This document shows positions 1 to 10,049 of a stretch of 64,000 nucleotides of DNA, piece after piece. The notes beneath the pieces are model-generated. The model searched no databases, had not been told where the DNA came from, and saw only the letters and a program-made list of their open reading frames with translations. The position numbers were made by a program, and so were the translations under genes. Source of the stretch: Pseudarthrobacter defluvii (GTDB taxonomy: Bacteria; Actinomycetota; Actinomycetes; Actinomycetales; Micrococcaceae); NCBI RefSeq assembly GCF_030323865.1, contig NZ_CP066362.1, forward strand, positions 992,001 through 1,056,000, written 5' to 3'. The first letter of the stretch is position 1, and the number at the start of each line of letters is the position of its first letter.

Positions 1-1
1 C

Positions 2-1285
2 GAGCTGCTGGAGGAGTTCGAGAAGAACTTCACCGCGCGCGGCGGCGTGATCCACTGGGCCCGCGACGCCAGGGAAGCCAACGAAATCGTGGCCGGACTG
101 GTCCGGGAGACCGGCGAAACCGAGGTGGTCAAGGTCAAGTCCATGGCCACGCAGGAGATCGGGCTCAACGAGTACCTCGAGGAGCAGGGCATCGAGGCCT
201 TCGAAACCGACCTCGCCGAGCTCATCGTCCAGCTGGACCGCGACAAGCCCAGCCACATCCTGGTTCCGGCCATCCACAAGAACCGCACCGAAATCCGGGA
301 CATCTTCCTCCGCGAAATGCCCGGCGCGGACCAGGCACTCACCAACGATCCGCCTGTCCTGGCCATGGCCGCCCGCGAGCACCTGCGCCGCAAGTTCCTC
401 ACCGCCAAGGTTGCCGTGTCCGGGGCCAACTTCGCCATTGCAGACTCGGGCACGCTGGCCGTCGTCGAATCCGAGGGCAACGGCCGCATGTGCCTCACCC
501 TGCCGGAAACCCTGATCACGGTGATGGGCATCGAGAAGCTGCTGCCCACCTGGCAGGACCTGGAAGTGTTCATGCAGCTGCTCCCGCGCTCCTCCACGGG
601 GGAGCGGATGAACCCGTACACCTCGCTGTGGACCGGCGTCATGGAGGGTGACGGGCCGCAGAACGTGCACCTGGTGCTCCTGGACAACGGCCGCAGCGCC
701 GCGCTCGCCGATGAAATGGGCCGCTCCGCGCTGCACTGCATCCGCTGCAGCGCCTGCATGAACGTCTGCCCGGTGTACGAGCGGACCGGCGGGCACGCCT
801 ACGGCTCCACCTACCCCGGTCCCATCGGCGCCATCCTTTCCCCGTTGCTGACCGGCATCGAGGCGGAGGAAAACAACTCCCTGCCCTACGCCTCCTCCCT
901 GTGCGGGGCCTGCTACGACGCCTGCCCGGTGAAAATCAATATCCCGGACATCCTGGTGCACCTGCGCAGCGTGGACGTGGACAGCAAGCGCGGGGCCAGG
1001 AAGGTCCCCAGCCAGATGGACGTGGGCATGAAGGCGGCGTCCTGGGCGCTGTCCTCCGGCAAGCACCTCGGCCTGGTGGAGAAGGGACTGCCGCTGGGCC
1101 GCCTCGCCGCCGGACGGGACAAGAAGATCAAGAAGCTGCCCGGCATCGCCGGCGGCTGGACCCAGAGCCGCGACATCCCGGCGCCCCCGGCCCAGTCCTT
1201 CCGGGACTGGTGGGCCAAGGAGCACAAGTCCGCCGCGCCGTCTCAAGCAGCGCCGTCCCGAGACGATAAGGAAATTCAGCAATGA
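2..1285 (+). CDS. lutB: LutB-like iron-sulfur lactate oxidation subunit (5' partial)
   Basis: The reading frame is open to the left edge, so the N-terminus is missing; the first in-window GTG at 47 is internal. The protein belongs to the LutB/YkgF family, the Fe-S subunit of the LutABC complex that oxidises L-lactate to pyruvate. Two ferredoxin-type cysteine clusters are visible, CIRCSACMNVCPVY (DNA about 738-780) and CGACYDACPV (about 902-931), preceded by the DUF162-like N-terminal domain. The stop overlaps the lutC start as ATGA (1282-1285), so the two are translationally coupled. lutA presumably lies upstream outside the window. Confidence 0.92.
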   Translation, partial: ELLEEFEKNFTARGGVIHWARDAREANEIVAGLVRETGETEVVKVKSMATQEIGLNEYLEEQGIEAFETDLAELIVQLDRDKPSHILVPAIHKNRTEIRDIFLREMPGADQALTNDPPVLAMAAREHLRRKFLTAKVAVSGANFAIADSGTLAVVESEGNGRMCLTLPETLITVMGIEKLLPTWQDLEVFMQLLPRSSTGERMNPYTSLWTGVMEGDGPQNVHLVLLDNGRSAALADEMGRSALHCIRCSACMNVCPVYERTGGHAYGSTYPGPIGAILSPLLTGIEAEENNSLPYASSLCGACYDACPVKINIPDILVHLRSVDVDSKRGARKVPSQMDVGMKAASWALSSGKHLGLVEKGLPLGRLAAGRDKKIKKLPGIAGGWTQSRDIPAPPAQSFRDWWAKEHKSAAPSQAAPSRDDKEIQQ

Positions 1286-1911
1286 CCGCACGCGAAGACA
1301 TTCTTGCCCGGATCCGCACAGCACTGCAGGACAGCCCCGAGGCGCCGCAGATCCCCAGGGAGTACCGGTCCGAGTCCGGAATGGAAACAGAAGAGCTGAT
1401 CGAACTCCTGGTGGACCGGCTGGTGGACTACAAGGCGCAGGTGGCCGTGGTAGCCGAGGCCGAGGTGCCTGCCACGATCGCGTCGCTCCTTGAGGGGGCG
1501 CGCAGCTACGTGGTCCCCGAAGGGCTCGACGGCGGCTGGCTGGAAGGGATGGACGACGCCCGGTCCCGGCGCCGCGTGGATTCAGCGGGGGAGCCCCTCA
1601 GCGTCACAGACCTGGACGGGACCGACGCCGTGGTGACCGGCAGTGCCGTGGCCGTGGCCGAGACGGGAACCATCATCCTGGACGGCAGCGCCAACCAGGG
1701 CCGGCGGGCCATCAGCCTGGTCCCGGACCACCACATCTGCGTGGTGAAAGCCGCGGACATCGCCGGCATCCTGCCCGAGGCGCTGCGCCGGATCGACGGG
1801 ACCCGGCCCATCACCATGATCAGCGGGCCGAGTGCCACCAGCGACATCGAGCTGGAACGCGTGGAGGGGGTCCACGGCCCGCGCAGGCTGGACGTCATCA
1901 TTGCCCGCTAA
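1282..1911 (+). CDS. lutC: LutC-like lactate utilisation protein C
   Basis: This 209-residue protein of the LutC/YkgG (DUF162) family is the third component of the lactate oxidation complex. Its C-terminal half carries the family core (VVTGSAVAVAETGTIILDGS, then LVPDHHICVV and a closing ISGPSATSDIE segment). The start overlaps the lutB stop by 4 bp, as expected in a lut operon. Its TAA stop is also part of a putative -10 box (TAAAGT, 1909-1914) for the next gene. Confidence 0.93.
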   Translation: MTAREDILARIRTALQDSPEAPQIPREYRSESGMETEELIELLVDRLVDYKAQVAVVAEAEVPATIASLLEGARSYVVPEGLDGGWLEGMDDARSRRRVDSAGEPLSVTDLDGTDAVVTGSAVAVAETGTIILDGSANQGRRAISLVPDHHICVVKAADIAGILPEALRRIDGTRPITMISGPSATSDIELERVEGVHGPRRLDVIIAR

Positions 1912-1920
1912 AGTTCTGCC
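1909..1920 (+). promoter_or_regulatory. Putative -10 box for leaderless ppsR transcript
   Basis: TAAAGT at 1909-1914 fits the actinobacterial TAnnnT -10 consensus and is followed by exactly 6 nt and then the ppsR ATG. Transcription would therefore begin at or next to the start codon. The box includes the lutC stop codon. No Shine-Dalgarno sequence is present, which supports a leaderless reading. Confidence 0.5.
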
Positions 1921-2754
1921 ATGACCAATGATGCTCTGACCACTGCTGCCCTGCGGCCTGTCTACTTCCTGTCGGACAGTACCGGTATCACCGCGGAAAC
2001 GCTGGGCAATACGCTGCTGACCCAGTTCCCGGTGGACAACTTCGACCGCGTCACCATTCCCTTCATCACCACCGAGGAGCAGGCCCGGTCCGTGGTGCGG
2101 ACCATCGACAACCTGGCCGCCACCGGGCCGCAGCCGCTGGTCTTTTCCACCGCCGTGAGCAGCGAAATCCGGCAGATCCTGGCCGGCTGCAAGGGCGCCA
2201 TGGTGGACCTGATCGGCACCCACGTGGGTGTGCTGGAGCAGGCGCTGGGCACCCCTGCCAGCGGTGAACCGGGCAGGGCGCACGGGCTGGGGAACGCCGC
2301 GCGCTACCAGTCCCGGATGGCGGCAGTGGAGTACGCCATGGAGCACGACGACGGCCAGAGCCTGCGTGCGCTGGAAAAGGCCCAGGTGATCCTGGTGGCC
2401 CCGTCCCGGTGCGGCAAGACGCCCACCACCATGTACCTGGCCCTGCAGCACGGGATCTTCGCCGCGAACTTCCCGCTGGTGGATGAGGACTTCCAGCGGG
2501 ACGGGCTGCCCAAGCCGCTGCGGCCTTTCGTGTCGAAGTGTTTCGGCCTGTCCTCCAACCCGCTGCGCCTGAGCCAGATCCGCACCGAACGGCGCCCCAG
2601 CTCGCCGTATGCGTCCCTGCGGCAGTGCGGGTTTGAGCTGCGCAGCGCCGAGCAGCTGTACGTCTCGCACCGGATCCCGTATTTGAACTCGGCCACCGTC
2701 TCCGTGGAGGAGATGGCGGCCACCATCCTGCAGCGGATGAACCTGAAGCATTAG
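1921..2754 (+). CDS. ppsR: Pyruvate, water dikinase regulatory protein (DUF299 kinase/phosphorylase)
   Basis: PpsR/DUF299 proteins inactivate PEP synthase by ADP-dependent phosphorylation and reactivate it by Pi-dependent dephosphorylation. This 277-residue protein has the N-terminal SDSTGITAETLG motif (about residues 18-29) and the P-loop-like APSRCGKTPT (160-169), where most relatives have SRTSKTPT. The C-terminal S/R-rich segment before SSPYASLRQC also fits. It lies 9 bp after lutC and 146 bp before its predicted target ppsA, a context that strongly supports the assignment. It probably has its own leaderless promoter. Confidence 0.93.
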   Translation: MTNDALTTAALRPVYFLSDSTGITAETLGNTLLTQFPVDNFDRVTIPFITTEEQARSVVRTIDNLAATGPQPLVFSTAVSSEIRQILAGCKGAMVDLIGTHVGVLEQALGTPASGEPGRAHGLGNAARYQSRMAAVEYAMEHDDGQSLRALEKAQVILVAPSRCGKTPTTMYLALQHGIFAANFPLVDEDFQRDGLPKPLRPFVSKCFGLSSNPLRLSQIRTERRPSSPYASLRQCGFELRSAEQLYVSHRIPYLNSATVSVEEMAATILQRMNLKH

Positions 2755-2781
2755 CCCCCAATTTCACAAACGTGGCGTAGC

Positions 2782-2862
2782 CCACATGATGTGGAAAGTC
2801 CGCTGCAGACCTGAAACTGTTAGCAGGGTTTTCCTTCCGGCCGGCACTACCGTGAGCGGCCG
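2782..2862 (+). promoter_or_regulatory. ppsA 5' region with palindromic operator candidate and leader hairpin
   Basis: The 146-bp ppsR-ppsA gap has a perfect 13-bp palindrome, CCACAT-G-ATGTGG (2782-2794). Further down a hairpin has arms CCGGCCG (2837-2843) and CGGCCGG (2856-2862). The palindrome has the shape of a transcription-factor operator, suggesting ppsA can be regulated separately from lutBC-ppsR. Which protein would bind is unknown. Confidence 0.4.
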
Positions 2863-2900
2863 GCCATGCCTACCCCACCCTCTGCAAAGGAGCAGTAAAC

Positions 2901-5312
<2,412 letters not shown>

Positions 5313-5324
5313 CAGGTAGCCCGG

Positions 5325-5759
5325 TTACCCCTGGGCCGGCTCGGGCAGCAGCCCCAGCTGGCCCAGGAGTTCCATCTGGTCGAAGTAGGCGTGATGCGAG
5401 ATGATCACGCCTGCTTCCACCGCGGCCACATCGCAGCTCCGCACCCTGACCTGCCGTCCGGTTGGCGGCAGGGTCCCGCCGTTGGGGAGGCCCAGCTGCC
5501 CGGTGTTCGTGCCCAACACAAAGCCCTCCACCACGGCCACGTCCCCGGCCTCATGCGTGGCTGTCCGTTCGTACCTGACGTCCGGCATGGCTTCCCAGAA
5601 GTGGAAGAAGTAGTCCGCGATCGTGTCCCGGCCGCGGATGTCGCCTTGGCCGGGAGTCCGGAGAACGGCGTCGACGGCGAAGCAGGCCGCCAGTGTCTCC
5701 CTGTCCTTTGCGTCCATGGCCGCCATCAGCCGGTCCATGACGTCGCGTGCCTGTCCCAT
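5325..5759 (-). CDS. SnoaL-like / NTF2-fold protein
   Basis: This 144-residue cone-shaped NTF2/SnoaL-like protein has the typical pattern DVMDRLMAAMDAKD, then FAVDAVLRTPGQGDIRGRD and HFWEAMPDVRYE. Such proteins are ester cyclases, isomerases or ligand-binding proteins, and the substrate cannot be inferred. The ATG at 5759 is preferred over the one 12 bp upstream because GGAGG sits 5 nt before it. The gene converges on ppsA and diverges from a LuxR regulator. Confidence 0.75.
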   Translation of the reverse strand: MGQARDVMDRLMAAMDAKDRETLAACFAVDAVLRTPGQGDIRGRDTIADYFFHFWEAMPDVRYERTATHEAGDVAVVEGFVLGTNTGQLGLPNGGTLPPTGRQVRVRSCDVAAVEAGVIISHHAYFDQMELLGQLGLLPEPAQG

Positions 5760-5911
5760 TGCAGCCTCCATTCATAGGGGGTGCCGCTTGTACGGCATCC
5801 TTGGAGGAAAAGTACGACGGCGGCACGAGCCGCCGCGATCCCCTTTCCGGGGGTTTCGGGGTGCTTGGGAAAACCCTCCAAATTGGGGATTGCAGCACCG
5901 CCCGCCGCGCG

Positions 5912-5923
5912 GATACTGGAGGT
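5912..5923 (+). promoter_or_regulatory. Putative -10 box of the LuxR-type regulator gene
   Basis: GATACT (5912-5917) is followed by 6 nt and the ATG at 5924. A weak -35, TTGCAG, sits at 5890-5895 with a 16-nt spacer. A GGAGG overlaps the gap but is only 1 nt from the ATG, too close to act normally, so a leaderless transcript is the better reading. Confidence 0.45.
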
Positions 5924-6973
5924 ATGTGGGAGGAGCGCGCGGAGCGTGCCCGGCGGGAGATCGCCGCCATGGCTGCAGGCGGGATGGACCTGGCAGACCT
6001 CTACACCGCGGCGCTCGCCGTCGTGCAGCGGGAGGTGCCGTTCGAGCAGGGGTGCTGGGCCGGCGTCGACCCCGACTCGATGGCGATGACCACCATTACC
6101 AACTGGCAGCCGTGGCCGGTGGGCGAACGCCAGTTCGAGGAGTACTTCCTCCGCTTTGCCCAGTCCGAATACACGGGCCAGGAGCCCAGCACCTTCGTCG
6201 AGCTCCTGCGGCGCCCGCGTCCGGTCGCCAGAATCTCGGACGTGCCGCACCGGGACGTGGTCCGCAGCGTCCGCATCAATGACCTCCTTAGGCCCCTGGG
6301 ACTGGAGCACGAGCTGCGTGCCGCCTTCCGGGTGGACGAGGCGTGCTGGGGAGTGGGCAGCATCTTCCGGGAAGGCGGCCGCGACTTCACGGACCGGGAG
6401 GTGGAGTTCCTCAGTGCAGTAACCGCCACCCTGGCTGCCGCGACCCGGGCTGTTGTCCGCGTGGCGCACCCAACGGGACCAGCCGCCGTCGGGCCCGTCA
6501 TTGTCCTGGCAGGGCTGCACGGCGACCTGCGCGCGGCCACGCCCGCCGCCGCCTCCTGGCTTGCCGCGGTGGAGGATGCCGCACCCGGCCGCTTCAGCCA
6601 GACGCTCTATGCGGTGGTGGCGCAGGCGCATGCCGCAGCGTCCGGCACGGCGCGCGCCAGGATGCGCGACGCCGGGAACAACTGGGTGATGCTGCAGGCC
6701 AGCCGGCTGATTACCGGCGATGATCCGGAACAGATGGTGGTCACGGTGGAGCCCGCCACCACCCACGAGCTCGCCGGCCTGCTGCTGATGGCGTACGGCG
6801 TGACCGCCCGCGAGCGGGACGTTTGCCTGGAGGTACTGTCCGGAAACCCGACCGCGGAGATCGCCCGGCACCTGTTCATTTCCCCGCACACGGTCCACGA
6901 CCACCTGAAGTCGGTCTTTGAGAAGGTGGGCGTGGGCAGCCGCGGGGAGTTGGTGGCCCGGCTCGTGGCCTGA
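5924..6973 (+). CDS. LuxR-family transcriptional regulator
   Basis: A 349-residue protein with a C-terminal LuxR/FixJ helix-turn-helix: VTARERDVCLEVLSGNPTAE, then IARHLFISPHTVHDHLKSVF, close to the C-terminus (DNA about 6800-6930). The long N-terminal part looks GAF-like (acidic, with FEQGCWAGVDPDSM and a sensor-like beta pattern), but no ligand can be named. No receiver-domain phosphorylation site is evident. It is followed 16 bp later by a CPBP protease gene and probably co-transcribed with it. Confidence 0.85.
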   Translation: MWEERAERARREIAAMAAGGMDLADLYTAALAVVQREVPFEQGCWAGVDPDSMAMTTITNWQPWPVGERQFEEYFLRFAQSEYTGQEPSTFVELLRRPRPVARISDVPHRDVVRSVRINDLLRPLGLEHELRAAFRVDEACWGVGSIFREGGRDFTDREVEFLSAVTATLAAATRAVVRVAHPTGPAAVGPVIVLAGLHGDLRAATPAAASWLAAVEDAAPGRFSQTLYAVVAQAHAAASGTARARMRDAGNNWVMLQASRLITGDDPEQMVVTVEPATTHELAGLLLMAYGVTARERDVCLEVLSGNPTAEIARHLFISPHTVHDHLKSVFEKVGVGSRGELVARLVA

Positions 6974-6989
6974 AAGGCGGAGGGACTCC

Positions 6990-7907
6990 ATGCATGCCGT
7001 GGCGGCTTCGATACGCAGGCACCAGCTGCCGTGGTACTTCGGCCTTGCCTTTTTCCTGTCCTGGGGCGCCATCGTAGCGGCCGTGTGGGCGGTCACTGGA
7101 GGACTGTCGCCTACACCGGAACAGTTCCAGCGCACCATCCCCGCCACGGTTCCGGCCATGCTGCTGGGGCCCGCAGTGGCCAGCCTGGTCCTGACCGGTG
7201 TCGTGTCGGGGAGGGCCGGGTACCGTGACCTCCGGGCGCGGTTGCTCACCTGGCGGGTGGAGGCGCACTGGTACCTCGTCGCCCTGCTGGTCGCGCCCGC
7301 GGCGTTGGCGGTGCCCGTGCTGGTGCTGTGGATCTCCTCCCCGAATTACGCGCCGCGGATCGCCACGGAACCGGACAGGACCGGGATCCTCGTCTTGGCG
7401 GTTGTGCTGGGACTGGTGGCCGGGCTCCTCGAAGAGATCGGCTGGACGGGGTTCGCCATCCCCAGGGCCAGGCAGCACTACAGCATTCTCTGGACGGGGG
7501 TCCTGGTGGGGGCGGCGTGGGGCGCCTGGCACTTCTTCGTGAACTACTGGGGTGGGGGCGGGACCAATGGCGGAGTGCCGCTGGCCGTCTTCATGCCGCT
7601 GTGGTTTGCCGCGGTCCTCTTCGGGCAATTGACTGCCTACCGGGTGCTCATGGTCTGGGTCTACGACCATACGGGGAGCATCCTGGTGGCGGCGCTGATG
7701 CACGCCAGCCTGACGGCCTTCCAGTTCATCCTCAACCCGCTGACACCTGGAATCCCCCAGCAGGTCTACCCTTGGGGGCAGGCGGCATCGATGTGGCTAC
7801 TGGTTGCCGCCGTGGCACTGACGAGCCGGGGCGAGATGGCGGGTCCGCGGCGGTTCCTGCCCATTCACGTCCGGTCACTGCACAAGCCCCGGCGGAGGCG
7901 GAGGTAG
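6990..7907 (+). CDS. CPBP-family intramembrane glutamic protease
   Basis: A 305-residue polytopic membrane protein of the CPBP (Abi/CAAX) family. The catalytic motif region GLVAGLLEEIGWTGFAIP (DNA about 7408-7461) contains the paired glutamates, although the usual EExxxR arginine is replaced. The second motif includes AWGAWHF, and a third transmembrane motif with LMHASLTAF gives a histidine. About eight hydrophobic segments are visible. ATG 6990 is chosen because GGCGGAGGG precedes it by 5-6 nt. Bacterial members act in bacteriocin maturation or immunity or protein processing; the substrate is unknown. Confidence 0.82.
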   Translation: MHAVAASIRRHQLPWYFGLAFFLSWGAIVAAVWAVTGGLSPTPEQFQRTIPATVPAMLLGPAVASLVLTGVVSGRAGYRDLRARLLTWRVEAHWYLVALLVAPAALAVPVLVLWISSPNYAPRIATEPDRTGILVLAVVLGLVAGLLEEIGWTGFAIPRARQHYSILWTGVLVGAAWGAWHFFVNYWGGGGTNGGVPLAVFMPLWFAAVLFGQLTAYRVLMVWVYDHTGSILVAALMHASLTAFQFILNPLTPGIPQQVYPWGQAASMWLLVAAVALTSRGEMAGPRRFLPIHVRSLHKPRRRRR

Positions 7908-7908
7908 G

Positions 7909-8424
7909 CTACGGGGTCCTGCGGACGTTGTCCTCTGCAAGGATCTGCTCGCGGAGGATGTCCGCGTGGCCGCAGTGCTGGGCCAGTTCGCGCAGCATGT
8001 GCAGGTAGACCCAGCGGAGCGGGACGGGCCCGCGCCGGTTGCCGGTCACCACACCGTCCAGGCTTTGTGGAGCGGCCGCGGCCCGGGAGGCGGCGCAGGC
8101 TTCCCGATGCGCGGCACGGATGGAGTCGATGGTGTCGCCGTCGGCCAGGATGAACGACTCGTCCGGCGTGGCCGGGATGCCGATCTCGCTGCGCGGGCGG
8201 CCGGTGAACGCCTCATCGAACCAGACCTTCTCCACGAAGGTGGCGTGCTTCACCAGTCCCAGCAGGGTGGTCCGGGAGGGAACCAGCCGGCGCCGGGCCT
8301 GCTCCTCGGTCAGGCCGTCCAGGCATTGGTTGAGCGCGGCCCGGTGCTCGTCGAGGAAGAACTCGAACTGGATGCGCTCGGGCTCATTGATGACGTCGTC
8401 CATGGAGTGGAAGTGGGATGCCAT
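7909..8424 (-). CDS. DinB/DUF664-family protein
   Basis: This 171-residue four-helix-bundle protein is of the DinB/YfiT superfamily, DUF664 branch. Visible family features are LTEEQARRRLVPSRTTLLGL, HATFVEKVWF near residue 80 and LRELAQHCGHADILREQI near the C-terminus. The histidines fit the metal-binding triad of DinB-like thiol transferases. It converges on the CPBP gene (1 bp apart). A -10 box TAGGGT (8431-8436) lies exactly 6 nt before the ATG, so it is probably leaderless. Confidence 0.85.
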   Translation of the reverse strand: MASHFHSMDDVINEPERIQFEFFLDEHRAALNQCLDGLTEEQARRRLVPSRTTLLGLVKHATFVEKVWFDEAFTGRPRSEIGIPATPDESFILADGDTIDSIRAAHREACAASRAAAAPQSLDGVVTGNRRGPVPLRWVYLHMLRELAQHCGHADILREQILAEDNVRRTP

Positions 8425-8473
8425 ACGCAGACCCTAGCAAGCGGGCCGGGGCTTGGGTCCGAAGAACGGCACC

Positions 8474-9364
8474 TCACGGTCGCCGCTTCGTCGGCTGCCG
8501 GTGCCGGTGATGGAGCTCGTAGTGGTCGAAGACATCCGAGGAGGTGTCTCCCACGTGGCCGAACTTCCCGCGCAGCACCTCGGCCAGGTCATCCAGCGCG
8601 GCGTAGAGCATCCTGCCGGCAAACCGGAGTTCCGGGTTGTCGCTGCCCTGGGCCTCGGAGGCGAGCCCATAGGCGTAGGCAAGGGTTGCCGGAAGCGAAC
8701 CCCGCTGCTCCACCTCGTGAAAGTAATAAGTCTCGTTGAAGGACCGGAGATCGATGCTCACGGAGGCCACGTTCTCCGCCATCGATTCCAGCAGCCCCGC
8801 TGCATGGCGGGGTTCAAGGGAGGCGATGCCGGAGGGTCCAGCCGCTTCCCGGAACAGGTTCAGCTGGTGGGCAAGCGCCCGGCGCCGGCTCAGCGCGGGG
8901 TAGGTCTGCAGGATCCAGGAAACCGTGGCGGTCAGCAGGCCAAAACCCGCAACGGCCTGGAAGGCCATCACCAGCCGAAGGACCGGGTGGATGGCCACGA
9001 TTTCGCCGAACCCCGCGGTGGAAAGGGCCACCAGCGAAATGTAGAGCGCCTCGGCAAAGTCGGCCTGCCGGGGAATGTCGGCTGAGTAGGAGAAGCCGCC
9101 CGGCAGGTGCGGAAGGTACAGCAGCGCCCAGCCCACCGCGGCCAGGGCAGCCCACGCCGCGATGACGGCAGCCATGGCCAGCGGCGCGGCCACGGAGGAG
9201 GCCCCGCCCCGGACTTTCCTTGAGACCCGCCAGAACACCCGCATAATGGTCCGGCCCACCGGACCCGAGCCATGCGGGTACAGCAGCGTCAGGAAGACGT
9301 CGGCGATCATCAGCAGGATCAGCGCTGCGCCCACCGCTGTGAAAAGCACGCCTTCGATGTCCAT
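8474..9364 (-). CDS. Two-TM potassium-channel-like membrane protein
   Basis: A 296-residue protein with an N-terminal transmembrane helix, two more hydrophobic segments flanking a pore-helix region, and a long soluble C-terminus without an RCK/TrkA-N Rossmann motif. The pore region reads LYISLVALSTAGFGEIVAIH, as in Ion_trans_2 proteins, but the selectivity filter is TAGFGE instead of TVGYGD. Ion selectivity is therefore uncertain. The start follows a -10-like TAAGAT (9370-9375) by 5 nt. It is divergent from the acetyltransferase at 9426 with only 61 bp between. Confidence 0.78.
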   Translation of the reverse strand: MDIEGVLFTAVGAALILLMIADVFLTLLYPHGSGPVGRTIMRVFWRVSRKVRGGASSVAAPLAMAAVIAAWAALAAVGWALLYLPHLPGGFSYSADIPRQADFAEALYISLVALSTAGFGEIVAIHPVLRLVMAFQAVAGFGLLTATVSWILQTYPALSRRRALAHQLNLFREAAGPSGIASLEPRHAAGLLESMAENVASVSIDLRSFNETYYFHEVEQRGSLPATLAYAYGLASEAQGSDNPELRFAGRMLYAALDDLAEVLRGKFGHVGDTSSDVFDHYELHHRHRQPTKRRP

Positions 9365-9369
9365 GCCTC

Positions 9370-9425
9370 ATCTTAAGTGCGGGGGATGGCACGCCGGACG
9401 CCGGTGCGCTGGCTAGGCTGGCGCC
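9370..9425. promoter_or_regulatory. Compact divergent leaderless promoter pair
   Basis: The 61-bp gap between the channel and acetyltransferase genes holds a -10 box for each strand. TAAGAT on the minus strand (9375-9370) is 5 nt before the channel ATG, and TAGGCT on the plus strand (9414-9419) is 6 nt before the acetyltransferase ATG. Neither gene has a ribosome binding site, so both mRNAs are predicted to be leaderless. Confidence 0.5.
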
Positions 9426-9926
9426 ATGGACTTTCGACTTCGCCAGGCCACGCCGGAGGATGCCGAGGCGGTGGTGCTCATGCAGACGCTGGCGCACGAG
9501 GAATGCTACCCGCACCTGCTCTCGGCCGACTTCTTTGAGCGGCGCAGGGCCACCATCCCGGAACGGGTGGCGCGGCGGCGTGAATTCCTGGCCAGGGATG
9601 AGCCGCGGATCCTCGCCTTCGACGCCGACAACCAGCTGGTGGGCTACGCGGATGCCGGCCCCGGCCGGGAGGACGATGCCCCCGAGGCGCTGGAGCTCTA
9701 CGCCATTTACACACTCCGGCGCACCTACGGGACGGGGCTGGTCGCAGCCTTGGTGAGCGCTGCTGTCGGATCCGGCCCGGCCTACCTGTGGGTGCTGGAG
9801 AACAATCCCCGGGCCTTGGCCTTTTACCGGAAGCTGGGCTTCCGGCCGGACGGCAAGCGCAATACCCTGCCGCCGGAATGGGAGGCGCTGCCCGAGTTCC
9901 GGCTGGTGCGGCGGGCGCAGCCCTAG
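9426..9926 (+). CDS. GNAT-family N-acetyltransferase
   Basis: A 166-residue GNAT acetyltransferase with the usual order: an N-terminal LRQATPEDAEAVVLM strand-helix, a central beta strand ending LELYAIYTLRRTYGTGLVAA that forms the acetyl-CoA pyrophosphate loop, and a closing VLENNPRALAFYRKLGFRPD. The loop RTYGTGLVAA is a relaxed form of the Q/RxxGxG/A motif. The acceptor substrate is unknown. The predicted start is leaderless. Confidence 0.88.
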   Translation: MDFRLRQATPEDAEAVVLMQTLAHEECYPHLLSADFFERRRATIPERVARRREFLARDEPRILAFDADNQLVGYADAGPGREDDAPEALELYAIYTLRRTYGTGLVAALVSAAVGSGPAYLWVLENNPRALAFYRKLGFRPDGKRNTLPPEWEALPEFRLVRRAQP

Positions 9927-10049
9927 CGGCTGGCCGCGTCAGGAGCAGCGTACGACGGCGGGACGCCCCGTCAGTGCCACAGGTGCGGTTGAGCCCGCGG
10001 GAAGTGAGGACGTTCGGCCTGGGTGCCAGGCAGGCCGGCCGGGCCGGGG

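Noticed and set aside
5747..5923. Longer N-terminus for the LuxR regulator
   Set aside because: The extra 59 codons run through the neighbour's promoter region and a hairpin at 5818-5835, and a -10 box fits the shorter start.
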